Assembly (NCBI GenBank): GCA_022839625.1
Contig: JALHJL010000027.1
Span: 17,004-81,003 of the forward strand
DNA from: Phycisphaerales bacterium
GTDB lineage: Bacteria; Planctomycetota; Phycisphaerae; UBA1845; Fen-1342
Length of the DNA: 64,000 nt
Reading direction: 5' to 3'
Shown here: piece after piece, positions 27,846 to 35,245 of the stretch
Layout: every line of letters begins with the position of its first letter
How positions within the stretch are numbered: the first letter of the stretch is position 1
The notes under the pieces: generated by a model
The model's database searches: none
Told to the model about the DNA's origin: nothing
The model's input: the letters and a program-made list of their open reading frames with translations, nothing else
Made by a program: the position numbers and the translations under genes

Positions 27846-28181
27846 ATGATGAAAGTTGTCGTGGCTGTTCAGGAACCGTACCTCCGGGGCCCCATCGCGC
27901 CGGAGTTCGAAGTCGCACCTTACTACCTGGCGGTGGACACGCTGGCGGGCCGCACGACGCTGTTCCTGCATCCCGTGCAGTTCCAGGTCGCGTATACACC
28001 CGCGGGATTGGTCCAGCGTCTACGGGACTTCGCCCCGGAGGCGGTCGTGGCGGGTAGCTTCAGCCTCGAAGTCCACCAAGTTGCATCGACCCTGCAGATT
28101 GAACTGTTGGTGGCGCACGGTCGCGCCGCCGATGCTGTAGACCTGTGCGCCGGTACCAGTCTGCCTGGCGGCCGCGCGTGA
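27846..28181 (+). CDS. NifX/NafY-like (dinitrogenase Fe-Mo cofactor) family protein
   Basis: A 111-residue protein with the fold of the FeMo-cofactor binding family: MKVVVAVQ strand, PIAPEFEVAPYYLAVDT, then GLVQRLRDFAPEAVVAG and a final strand IELLVAHGRAADAVDL. In non-diazotrophs these proteins are of unknown function. There is no other nitrogen fixation gene in view. The start is ATGATG with GGAGC 6 nt upstream. The family resemblance is moderate. Confidence 0.5.
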   Translation: MMKVVVAVQEPYLRGPIAPEFEVAPYYLAVDTLAGRTTLFLHPVQFQVAYTPAGLVQRLRDFAPEAVVAGSFSLEVHQVASTLQIELLVAHGRAADAVDLCAGTSLPGGRA

Positions 28182-28250
28182 CAGCATCACCTCACAGCTG
28201 ATTGAATGGTCTGGAGCGGAGGCGGCAATGTGGTTTGCGGTGTTCATCCC

Positions 28251-28454
28251 GATGATGTCCGCGACCTTGTGGCCCAGCTCCTGGCCGATGGCCAGCAGCC
28301 GTGCCCGGTCGGCGGGACTCGGGATGACCCGATTGCCGCCGAGCTTACGGCGGAGGATCTCGACCTCGGCTTTCAGGAACCGGATGCGAGCGTCGCGACG
28401 GGCGGCGCTGGCTTCCAGCAGGAGGTGCATGGCGACGTAGAACCAGCGGAGCAT
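28251..28454 (-). pseudogene. Truncated transposase/integrase remnant
   Basis: The minus strand encodes the N-terminus of a planctomycete-type transposase or integrase: RRDARIRFLKAEVEILRRK, LGGNRVIPSPADRARLLAI and GQELGHKVADIIG. The similarity stops after about 68 residues and the frame runs on without the expected DDE domain. It is therefore a degraded insertion fragment. It lies at the junction between the chromosomal block and the mobile element that begins at about 28.6 kb. Confidence 0.6.
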
Positions 28455-28608
28455 GGCCCGTGAGCCCTCGAAGAACCGTCAGCATTATTGCAGCAAAAAG
28501 CGGCGTCCGACATTTTGGACCCGCGCTGGCGCGGCCGCAATCCGCCGGAGTTTGGTTCCGTTCGCCCGAGGGAGCTAGATCAAGGGGGTGGAGTTCGCGT
28601 CAGCGAAC

Positions 28609-30381
28609 CTAACCAAGGGGCTTGAGTTCGAGGGGGCGAGTTAAACGCGAAATATGTCTCTGTTTTGTCTCTAGACAATTGTTCGAGGACGGTTTCGATC
28701 CCTCTACTTCATTACCACACGACCGCCTTTCGGGGCGGTCGGGTTGTTTTCCGGGCGCCATCGCCCGCCACAGCGCCCAGCAGTCCGGGTGGAGGGCCAT
28801 CTCGCCGCGCTTCGTCGAAGGCCAGAGCGTGATCCGGTCAACGTAGCTTCCGAGCACCCGCCGGGCCTCGTCGTCCCGCCGGCCGTTCAGGGCCTCGGCC
28901 AGGCCGGCCAGGCGCCGCTTCGCCCACTGGCGGATGGTCCGCTCGTCGCGGCTGGGGCCGGCCAGCCGGGCGGCGGCAAGCTCCTGCTCCAGATGCTCCT
29001 TGCGAAGGCGAAGCTGGGTGAGCTTGTCGTTGAGCAGGGCCAGGTTCGCCGGGTCGATGTTCGCCGTCAGGGCCGCGACCGTCTCGCTCACCTTGCGCAG
29101 GTCGTCTTCGAGCCGCTCGACCTCCGCGGCCGAGCCGTCCTCGTTCATCAGAACCGCCACGATCCGGTCGATGGCGGCTTGCGTGCCCGCCGAGTCGCCG
29201 AGCACCAGCCGCTCCAGCTTGCGGAGCACCCAGCTTTCGAGGTCGCCGGCTTTGATGTGCGCCGGCGTCGGGCAGATCAGCTTGCCGTGCGTCCGGCGAC
29301 CGCCGCACGTGTAGTAGTTCGTGATGACCGGCGCATGCCCTTCGATCCGGCCCTTCCGCTTCGGCTCGCCCCAGTACTTGTGTCCGCAATCGCCGCAGAG
29401 CAGTACGCCGGTGAGAAGCCAGCAGCGGTCGCGGTGGCCGATCCCGCCCCTGGCTTCCGCGCGCTTGCGGGCCATGACCTGCGCGCGCTGCCAAGTCTCC
29501 CGGTCCACGATGGCCGGCACGGCGTCGGGCACCACGATCCAGTCTTCGCGCCGCGTCACTGAAACCCGCGCCGATTCCTGTGCCGGCCGCATCTGGTCGG
29601 CCCGGCCTTCGCGCACGGCGTAGAACTTCGCCTCGGTGCGGCGGTTCCACACCAGATCGCCTTGGTAGGCCGGATTGGCCAGGATCGCCTTGATCGTCGT
29701 GAAGCTCCAGAAGTCGCCGCGCGGGCCGATCACGCCGCGGCGGTTCAGTTCGTCGGCGACGCCCTTGAAGCCCAGGCCGTCCACGCACAGGCGGAAGATC
29801 TCGCGGACCGTGTGGACCCGCTCGGGCGTGCTGAGCACCAGCCGGGCCTTGCACTCCTTGCCCGGCTTCAGAAGCTCCTGCCCCTTGGCGTACTTCGCCT
29901 GAAGCTGCCCGTCACGGCCGTACACCTCGCGAATGCGGCCCGGGCAGAACCGCACGCGGTACAGCGCCGTGCCGTCCGGGCCGACGACCTCACGGTCGTA
30001 ACCGTACGGGCACGGCCGGCCGGGGTCGGAAGCCGCCGTCACCGAGCTGATCTGCCCGCGGAGCGTGTTCTGCGAGAGGCTGATCGAATACTGGCGGTTC
30101 TGGAACTGCTTCACGGTCCGCAGCACGTCGCCGTCGACGGAGTTCCAGACGATCACCGCCTTGAAGCCGCCGGCCGGGGCGTCGGCGATCATCTTCTGAA
30201 ACCCGGGGCGCTGGTCCGCCGAAGTGCCGCTGATGGCGTCGTCGGTGTATTCGCGGACGATCCGGAAGCCCTTGTCGCGGGCGTACCGCTCGATCTCGCT
30301 CCGCTGGTCGGCGATGCTCTGCTCCTGCTTGTCGGTGGACCGGCGAAGGTAGGCCACCGCCGGCGTGGCCATCGCGCTCAT
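28609..30381 (-). CDS. Large serine recombinase (integrase), apparently internally deleted
   Basis: A 590-residue serine recombinase at the left end of the minus-strand element. The N-terminal resolvase domain has AYLRRSTDKQ (catalytic Ser15) and EYTDDAISGTSADQRPGFQ. It then jumps from VIVWN at residue 80 directly to VKQFQNRQYSISLSQNTLRGQ. The expected stretch with the D-R-x-x-R motif and about 40-45 residues is missing. The Recombinase domain (RPCPYGYDREVVG), a zinc-ribbon (LLCGDCGHKYW, TCGGR) and a C-terminal coiled coil follow. The ATG at 30,381 is chosen because AAAGGAGG sits 8 nt upstream. The C-terminal tail reads through a hairpin and is probably not conserved. Confidence 0.8.
   Translation of the reverse strand: MSAMATPAVAYLRRSTDKQEQSIADQRSEIERYARDKGFRIVREYTDDAISGTSADQRPGFQKMIADAPAGGFKAVIVWNSVDGDVLRTVKQFQNRQYSISLSQNTLRGQISSVTAASDPGRPCPYGYDREVVGPDGTALYRVRFCPGRIREVYGRDGQLQAKYAKGQELLKPGKECKARLVLSTPERVHTVREIFRLCVDGLGFKGVADELNRRGVIGPRGDFWSFTTIKAILANPAYQGDLVWNRRTEAKFYAVREGRADQMRPAQESARVSVTRREDWIVVPDAVPAIVDRETWQRAQVMARKRAEARGGIGHRDRCWLLTGVLLCGDCGHKYWGEPKRKGRIEGHAPVITNYYTCGGRRTHGKLICPTPAHIKAGDLESWVLRKLERLVLGDSAGTQAAIDRIVAVLMNEDGSAAEVERLEDDLRKVSETVAALTANIDPANLALLNDKLTQLRLRKEHLEQELAAARLAGPSRDERTIRQWAKRRLAGLAEALNGRRDDEARRVLGSYVDRITLWPSTKRGEMALHPDCWALWRAMAPGKQPDRPERRSCGNEVEGSKPSSNNCLETKQRHISRLTRPLELKPLG
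28665..28678. repeat. Palindrome TTGTCT-CT-AGACAA, candidate attachment core
   Basis: Inverted 6-bp arms around a central CT dinucleotide, lying at the 3' end of the serine recombinase gene. Serine recombinases act on imperfect palindromes with a 2-bp core, so this is a candidate att site of the element. A direct repeat TGTCTCT lies 10 bp away. No matching partner site was found by eye at the right end of the element. Confidence 0.3.
28720..28741 (+). terminator. GC hairpin with T-tract
   Basis: CGACCGCC and GGCGGTCG form an 8-bp stem with a 6-nt loop. On the plus strand GGTTGTTTT follows, giving the look of an intrinsic terminator. On the minus strand it lies inside the 3' part of the recombinase ORF. 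It may terminate transcription entering from the left. Its position next to the candidate att site suggests it came with the insertion site. Confidence 0.4.
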
Positions 30382-30773
30382 CGTTGCCGCCTCCTTTCGC
30401 GTTGTCGCAAGTGCCTGTTTCATCGCGTCTTACCTCACCTTGCGATTACGATGGCCAGCGTGTCAAGCATCAGCGGGCCGCTTCCCGCCTGAAAACCGCG
30501 CCGGGTTGCGCCTCGAACGGCGGCGGGCCAGCCGATGGCAGCGCCGCGCCGGGCCAGGAGGCATCGCCGGCCGTGCGCGCGCCGCCGAACGAAACAAACC
30601 TGCTCCGGTGCCGTTCTCGCCGCGGTACGCTTGGCGAGAATCGCCGGAAGGACCCGCCGCGGCCTCGCGGCGCTGCCCGCACCGTGCCAGCCTATCGCCG
30701 ACCGTCCGGCCGCTCGGCGCTCAACCGCGGGCCGCGCAGACGCCCGGCGGGCATGTCTGGCGCGAAGCCGCCC
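30382..30773. other. Intergenic region of the element, no supported gene
   Basis: About 390 bp upstream of the recombinase gene, very GC-rich. Short ORFs here are Arg/Gly/Pro-rich shadows. The AAAGGAGG box of the recombinase lies at its left border. It presumably holds the recombinase promoter, but no convincing minus-10/minus-35 pair was found. Confidence 0.35.
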
Positions 30774-31007
30774 TCAGTTGAGCTTGGCAAGCTCGGCCAT
30801 GATGGCACGCTCGATCCGGTCGATCCGCTCGTCCGCATGACGGGCGCAGGTCCGGCATAGGCCGTACACCGTCACCAGACGCCGGCCGCTTCGCTTCCAC
30901 ACGCCGATGTACTGCGTCGGCGCTCCGCACAGCAGGCACGTCGGCGGGATGGGCTTGCTCTCCAGCCACGCCGGGGCGCTCGCCGCCTTGCTCAAGTCGA
31001 TGCTCAT
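30774..31007 (-). CDS. Small zinc-ribbon-like protein
   Basis: A 77-residue protein with two Cys pairs, CLLCGAPTQYIG and YGLCRTCARHADERID, spaced as in a zinc ribbon, followed by an acidic/basic helix (ERAIMAELAKL). AGGAGC lies 8 nt upstream of the ATG. It lies between the recombinase and the primase-helicase on the same strand. It probably binds DNA, RNA or a partner in the element's replication. Confidence 0.55.
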   Translation of the reverse strand: MSIDLSKAASAPAWLESKPIPPTCLLCGAPTQYIGVWKRSGRRLVTVYGLCRTCARHADERIDRIERAIMAELAKLN

Positions 31008-31101
31008 GGTTCGGTTGCTCCTTGCGGCGCGGCACGCGCTGGCACGCGATCCGCTGTATATGCGCTATTTCTTTCCTCTACCCTTCTCAGGGCGTTGACT
31101 C

Positions 31102-33525
31102 TCAGTTTTGCCCCAATAACGAGGATCGCGTGCCATGCGTGCCAGCGAGTGCCTCCGCGTCCTCTTCCGCCGCCAGGTCGATGCCGTCATAGAACCGCAT
31201 CCGCCCGCCGGCCATGCGGGGCTGCGAGGTCCGCAGGCCCGGCACCGCCGCCCGCAGGTCGCGCCCGAAGCTCTGGATGTTGCCGGCGCTGGCCCGGCCC
31301 ATCGCCTGACACCAGCTTTGCCAGGCGGCGAATAGCTCGTTGACCTCGATCGACCGCCCCGGCCCCACGGTGCACCGCTCGCGGACGAACGCGCTGATGG
31401 GCGAAGCCAAGTCCTCAAGCTGGCGAATCGCCTCCTCGGACGACCGCGGCTGGATGAAGTAGCCGCGCTCGTTGAGCCGACGCCATCCTTCGATGGCCCA
31501 GTTCAGAATGCCCGGGCGCTCGGCCAGCAGCCGGTCGGTCAGGAGCATGTCTTCCCGGCCGTACCAGGAGCGCGTCAGGCACAGCAGGACGAACCGGCCG
31601 GCCAGCGCGCCAGAAGCGTCGGAGAGCTTGGGAAGCTCGTTGGTGAGAATCAGGAACCTCGTCGGCAGCTTGCCCGTCCACGGGGCGAGGTGCTTGCGGT
31701 CCACGGTGATGGTGTCTTCGCCGCTGATCGACAGCAGCCGCTCGACCACCACGGCCTGGTCGGTCCGGCCGGACAGCCGCGCGTCGCTGATGACGGCCAG
31801 GTGCTTGTGCAGCAGCGGCCAGAGGCCGAAGTTCGTGCCCAGGCTCCCCAGCGTCGGGGCGCAGACGTTGGCCTTGCCGAGCATCCCGGTGAGCACCCGG
31901 CCGATCGTGCCCTTGCCGCTGCGCTTGGGGCCGACGATCAGGCCGATCTTCTGCTGGCGGGTGTCGGGCAGCAAGTAGTAGCCGAACAGCTCCTGGAGCG
32001 TCTGGACCGCCTGCCGGTCCGCGGCGAACAGTTCATCGAGGAACGCCAGCCACTGCGCCGGGGTCGGGGCGTCGGCGTCGAAGGCGTAATCCACGGCATT
32101 GAGGGAGAAGAACTCCTCATCGTGCGGGTGCATCGTGCCCGTCGGCAGGTGGAGCAGGCCGTTGGCGCAGGCGAAGAGTTCCTCGGCGCTGGGGCGTGTG
32201 AAACTGCTCAGCCAGACCGGCGCGTCGGTCGAATCCGTCAGGTAGTCGATCTTCAGTTGCAGGACGATCTCGCGGACCTGGCTGGTCTTGGGGACGATCT
32301 TCGCGACCACCACCGGCAGGCCGTTGTAGTCCGGGTGCGGCACCGCCCCTTCCTCGTAGCCCAGGCCCTCCTTGCGGGCCGGCCGGCTCCACCAGCCCAC
32401 TTCGGTAATGAACGCGGCGAGCCGGGCCTCCAGCTCGGCTTCCGCCAGCGGCTGATAGCACGTCCCTCCGTAGAGGTGGAAGACGCCGCGCCAGTAGATC
32501 AGGCGGTCGTTTGCTTCCCGGAACAGCCGGGCCACTTCGTCGGGGCGGTACAGCGGCGGCAACTCATCGGGCGGCCGGTCGGTCGCGTCGGCCGCCTGCC
32601 CGCCTACGTCCCAGCGCTTCGGCGGCGTGTAGTGGGCGGTGACGCCCGCCAAGGCCTTCTCGATGGTCAGTACGCCATAGGTCGCCCGGCCGTGGCGCTC
32701 GTCCCACTTCGAACGGAACAGGCCCGAGCGCCGGAAGAGGCGGTCGATCTGGCCGGCGTCCTTGGTGTAGTAGGCCAGCATCCAGCACAGCGAGGAATCA
32801 GCTTCGCTGGGCGAGCCGAAGTAGCTCTCCCAGCGGCCTTCGAATAGGTCGGCGAACTTCCGGCCCGCGCCGTTCTTCCGCGTGAGGCTTCCGGCCAGCC
32901 GGATGATCTGCTCGTCGGACAGCACGCACGGGCCGGCACCGGCCGGCTTGCACGCTGTCACCTGGCCGGCCGGGCCGAAGACCTTGGCATACAGCGCGTC
33001 CACCTGCCCCTGCCGCTCTTCCACGTCGGCGCTGACGTTCTGGAGCACGTTGCCCGTGACCGTGAAGAATCGACCGCGGTCGTACATCTCGACCTCGCCG
33101 CCTTCGTAGGCGGTGCGGCAGCGCTCGCCCGGCTTGACCGCCCGGACGAACACCTTCACGCCCCGGCCGGACGGGCTGACTTCCGAGTAGCTCGCCAGCT
33201 CCGCGACGATCTCGGCGGCCCAGCCGGCCAGCGTGTTGCCATCGTCGATGCAGTCGTCCAGGTCGATGCCGCAGTACGGGTCGTCCGCGGTGAAGACGAA
33301 TCCCACGCCAGCGTAGTCCTTGCCGGCGGCGCAGGTCGCCAGGGCCTGCTCGAACGTGCCCCACGTCGCCGGGTCGGTGCTGTCGGCCGGCCGGCCCGTC
33401 TTGGCGTCGCAGGGAACCTTGCGGAACCTGCCGCCCGGTTCGTTCTCGTACCGCCAGCAGACCCACTGCGGCCGCTCCCGCAGACCCGGCGGCGTGTGGC
33501 GACGGATGAGGTCCAGGCCGTCCAT
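31102..33525 (-). CDS. Primase-polymerase / SF3 helicase (P4 alpha / D5-like)
   Basis: An 807-residue replication protein of mobile elements. The N-terminal PrimPol part has YCGIDLDDCIDDG (D88xD90 metal ligands), SPSGRGVKVFVR and VEMYDRGRFFTVTGN. The C-terminal D5/SF3 helicase has a Walker A GPKRSGKGTIG near residue 530 and the later ILTNELPKLSDASGALAGRF (sensor/arginine finger region). The ATG at 33,525 with GGAGGG upstream and TGATG coupling to the previous gene fixes the start. It marks the block as a replicating element, such as a satellite or integrative plasmid. No separate origin was recognised. Confidence 0.85.
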   Translation of the reverse strand: MDGLDLIRRHTPPGLRERPQWVCWRYENEPGGRFRKVPCDAKTGRPADSTDPATWGTFEQALATCAAGKDYAGVGFVFTADDPYCGIDLDDCIDDGNTLAGWAAEIVAELASYSEVSPSGRGVKVFVRAVKPGERCRTAYEGGEVEMYDRGRFFTVTGNVLQNVSADVEERQGQVDALYAKVFGPAGQVTACKPAGAGPCVLSDEQIIRLAGSLTRKNGAGRKFADLFEGRWESYFGSPSEADSSLCWMLAYYTKDAGQIDRLFRRSGLFRSKWDERHGRATYGVLTIEKALAGVTAHYTPPKRWDVGGQAADATDRPPDELPPLYRPDEVARLFREANDRLIYWRGVFHLYGGTCYQPLAEAELEARLAAFITEVGWWSRPARKEGLGYEEGAVPHPDYNGLPVVVAKIVPKTSQVREIVLQLKIDYLTDSTDAPVWLSSFTRPSAEELFACANGLLHLPTGTMHPHDEEFFSLNAVDYAFDADAPTPAQWLAFLDELFAADRQAVQTLQELFGYYLLPDTRQQKIGLIVGPKRSGKGTIGRVLTGMLGKANVCAPTLGSLGTNFGLWPLLHKHLAVISDARLSGRTDQAVVVERLLSISGEDTITVDRKHLAPWTGKLPTRFLILTNELPKLSDASGALAGRFVLLCLTRSWYGREDMLLTDRLLAERPGILNWAIEGWRRLNERGYFIQPRSSEEAIRQLEDLASPISAFVRERCTVGPGRSIEVNELFAAWQSWCQAMGRASAGNIQSFGRDLRAAVPGLRTSQPRMAGGRMRFYDGIDLAAEEDAEALAGTHGTRSSLLGQN

Positions 33526-33773
33526 CAGTTCCGTCCCTCCTGCCCGCGCTGCTCGCGCCACCGGCTCAGCAACCAGGTAGCGAGCGCTTCGCTCCGCTGC
33601 TCCCAGCGCTGGCGTGATTCGGGGGATTCGTCGGCGCAGGCGATCCGCAGATCGAAGCCGCCGGCGTAATCGGACGGGCCATCGCCGACCGCAGCCAGAC
33701 AACCACGTCGTGGCCGCCGGCGGCGTTCGGCGCCCGAAGCGGGCCAGACAACCATCGTGCGGTCACCGGGCAC
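33525..33773 (-). CDS. Small hypothetical protein upstream of the primase
   Basis: An 82-residue basic protein coupled to the primase by a TGATG overlap. A GTG at 33,773 with GGAGG 6 nt upstream, inside the end of the previous gene, is the best start; ATG at 33,755 is possible. The second half (QRWEQRSEALATWLLSRW) is amphipathic. No family was recognised. Two-way overlap with neighbours supports that it is real. Confidence 0.45.
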   Translation of the reverse strand: MPGDRTMVVWPASGAERRRRPRRGCLAAVGDGPSDYAGGFDLRIACADESPESRQRWEQRSEALATWLLSRWREQRGQEGRN

Positions 33774-33978
33774 GTTCGGCCTCCGCGACCGCACCGGCGT
33801 CAGGCCGTCCGAGCGACTGCCGGCGCAGCGCATCACAAACGGCCGGTTCCTCGAATCGCATCCGCCCGCCGACCAGCAGATAGGTGATCAGGCCGCGCCG
33901 CGCCTGCTCACGGAGGAATTGCCGTGGCAAGCCCAATCGTGCGGCCAGTCTGCTCAGCGTGATGAATCGCCGGTCCAT
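33763..33978 (-). CDS. Excisionase/AlpA-like helix-turn-helix protein
   Basis: A 71-residue DNA-binding protein. DRRFITLSRLAARLGLP, RQFLREQARRGLITYLLVGG and RMRFEEPAVCDALRR show the helix-turn-helix plus wing pattern of AlpA/excisionase-type proteins. The ATG at 33,978 is chosen. In satellites such genes control the integrase or the replication operon. It lies at the head of the minus-strand replication genes. Confidence 0.6.
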   Translation of the reverse strand: MDRRFITLSRLAARLGLPRQFLREQARRGLITYLLVGGRMRFEEPAVCDALRRQSLGRPDAGAVAEAERAR

Positions 33979-34101
33979 GCCGCGAATATAAGGGTGGTTT
34001 TGCAGCGGCTTTGCGGCGTGAGCGCACTTGACCGCACTTGCGCACACAATGACCGCAAGATGACCGCAAAAGACCGAGCAAATGCGCTTGACAGGGGTCT
34101 G

Positions 34102-34899
34102 CTACTTGCGGCCGAAATGGCGGGCAAGCTCGGCGCGCGACAGGAGGAGCTTCGAGTTCTTCGGCGCGCCGGGCGGGCGGTAGTCGCGGAGTTCACCGGC
34201 TTTGATCTTGCGGCGAATCGTGACTTCCGCGGTCTCGAACTCCGCAAGAGCGACGTCCATGGTGATCAAGTCGTCGGGAAGCTGCTTGGCCTGCTGCTCG
34301 AACCACTTGGCCAGCGTGTCGGCAATCGCTGCCAGCGGCCCCCTGTTGACCACCTCGACTTGCAGTGGGGCTCCCGGCTCGGTCGCGATCTTCACGGTGC
34401 GGAGCTTCTCAGTTCGGCCGTGACCGTGAACGGTTCTGTCCATGAAGACCAGCGTCCGCCGATGCAGGAAATCCAGCACCGTTCGAGCCTTCCCCGCCTC
34501 GATGTCGTCCCGTGCCTGCTGGCCGTCCGTCGTCAGCCGTGCCTCCTGAGGGCCGATGCTCTCGCAATGAAACGTCGGCTGATCCTGCGGCGCACCCGCC
34601 TTGCCCTTGAGGTAGTCGCCGGCCCACGCCTTCCAAGTCGCCTTCAGCACCGGCTCGAAGCCCTCGGCGAATCCGCATTCACCCGTAGCCGTCAGCGTCG
34701 CCTCAATGCTCTCCGGATGACCGATCAGGCTCACGCGGATAGAGAACCGCCGCTCCACCATTCCGCCGGCCATCAACAGCTTGAGCGCTTCCTGCTCCGT
34801 GGCCGTCAGGCTATCAGGGTCCAGCAGCCCCCACTTCAGCGGCAGCGAGCGAAGCAGGGCGAGAACCGCCTGGTCCAAGGGATCACCGACGACGGGCAT
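34102..34899 (-). CDS. Hypothetical protein with C-terminal helix-turn-helix
   Basis: A 265-residue protein in the block between mod and the replication genes. The first 180 residues show no family (LDQAVLALLRSLPLKWGLLD, FSIRVSLIGHPESIEATL). The last 60 look like a DNA-binding helix-turn-helix (ITMDVALAEFETAEVTIRRK, YRPPGAPKNSKLLLSRAEL). It may be a regulator of the element. The ATG at 34,899 is preferred, though no strong ribosome-binding site precedes it. Confidence 0.45.
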   Translation of the reverse strand: MPVVGDPLDQAVLALLRSLPLKWGLLDPDSLTATEQEALKLLMAGGMVERRFSIRVSLIGHPESIEATLTATGECGFAEGFEPVLKATWKAWAGDYLKGKAGAPQDQPTFHCESIGPQEARLTTDGQQARDDIEAGKARTVLDFLHRRTLVFMDRTVHGHGRTEKLRTVKIATEPGAPLQVEVVNRGPLAAIADTLAKWFEQQAKQLPDDLITMDVALAEFETAEVTIRRKIKAGELRDYRPPGAPKNSKLLLSRAELARHFGRK

Positions 34900-34910
34900 G
34901 TTGCGACCGC

Positions 34911-35177
34911 TCACTTCACCTTGTCGGCGTTGACGGTGATTCGATTGACGTCCGTGTACACGCACAGGTTGACAGCCGCGGCCTTCCCTTCCCTCGTCGA
35001 ACGGTTCAGGCTGTTGATGTCCATCAGTCGAGCCTGCAACGACAGGTGCAGCTTGAGCGCTTCTTCAAAACTCAGGACCACGTTGATCGCCTTTGGCCAG
35101 CTATCCGTCTTGGCGGGGCTCAGATGGTCGATGGTGCAGCCACCGTACGACTGTTTCTTCCTCAACTGCCCTGGCAT
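34911..35177 (-). CDS. Small hypothetical protein
   Basis: An 88-residue protein with a good AAGGAGC box before its ATG. The middle (INVVLSFEEALKLHLSLQARL) is a charged helix, followed by a short region with Asn, Ser and Thr. It overlaps no other gene and lies 68 nt downstream of mod and 11 nt upstream of the HTH protein gene. The function is unknown; it may be an element accessory. Confidence 0.4.
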   Translation of the reverse strand: MPGQLRKKQSYGGCTIDHLSPAKTDSWPKAINVVLSFEEALKLHLSLQARLMDINSLNRSTREGKAAAVNLCVYTDVNRITVNADKVK

Positions 35178-35245
35178 TTATCGCTCCTTGTGTCGGTGGC
35201 TTGCGGCACGTCTGGCGATTGGCCAGCCGCCAGGCCACGCACGGG

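Noticed and set aside
28681..28720. tRNA-like 3' end (GGTTTCGATCCC then an ACCA) near the recombinase
   Set aside because: The T-stem does not pair properly and no acceptor or anticodon arms could be built, so no tRNA gene is called.
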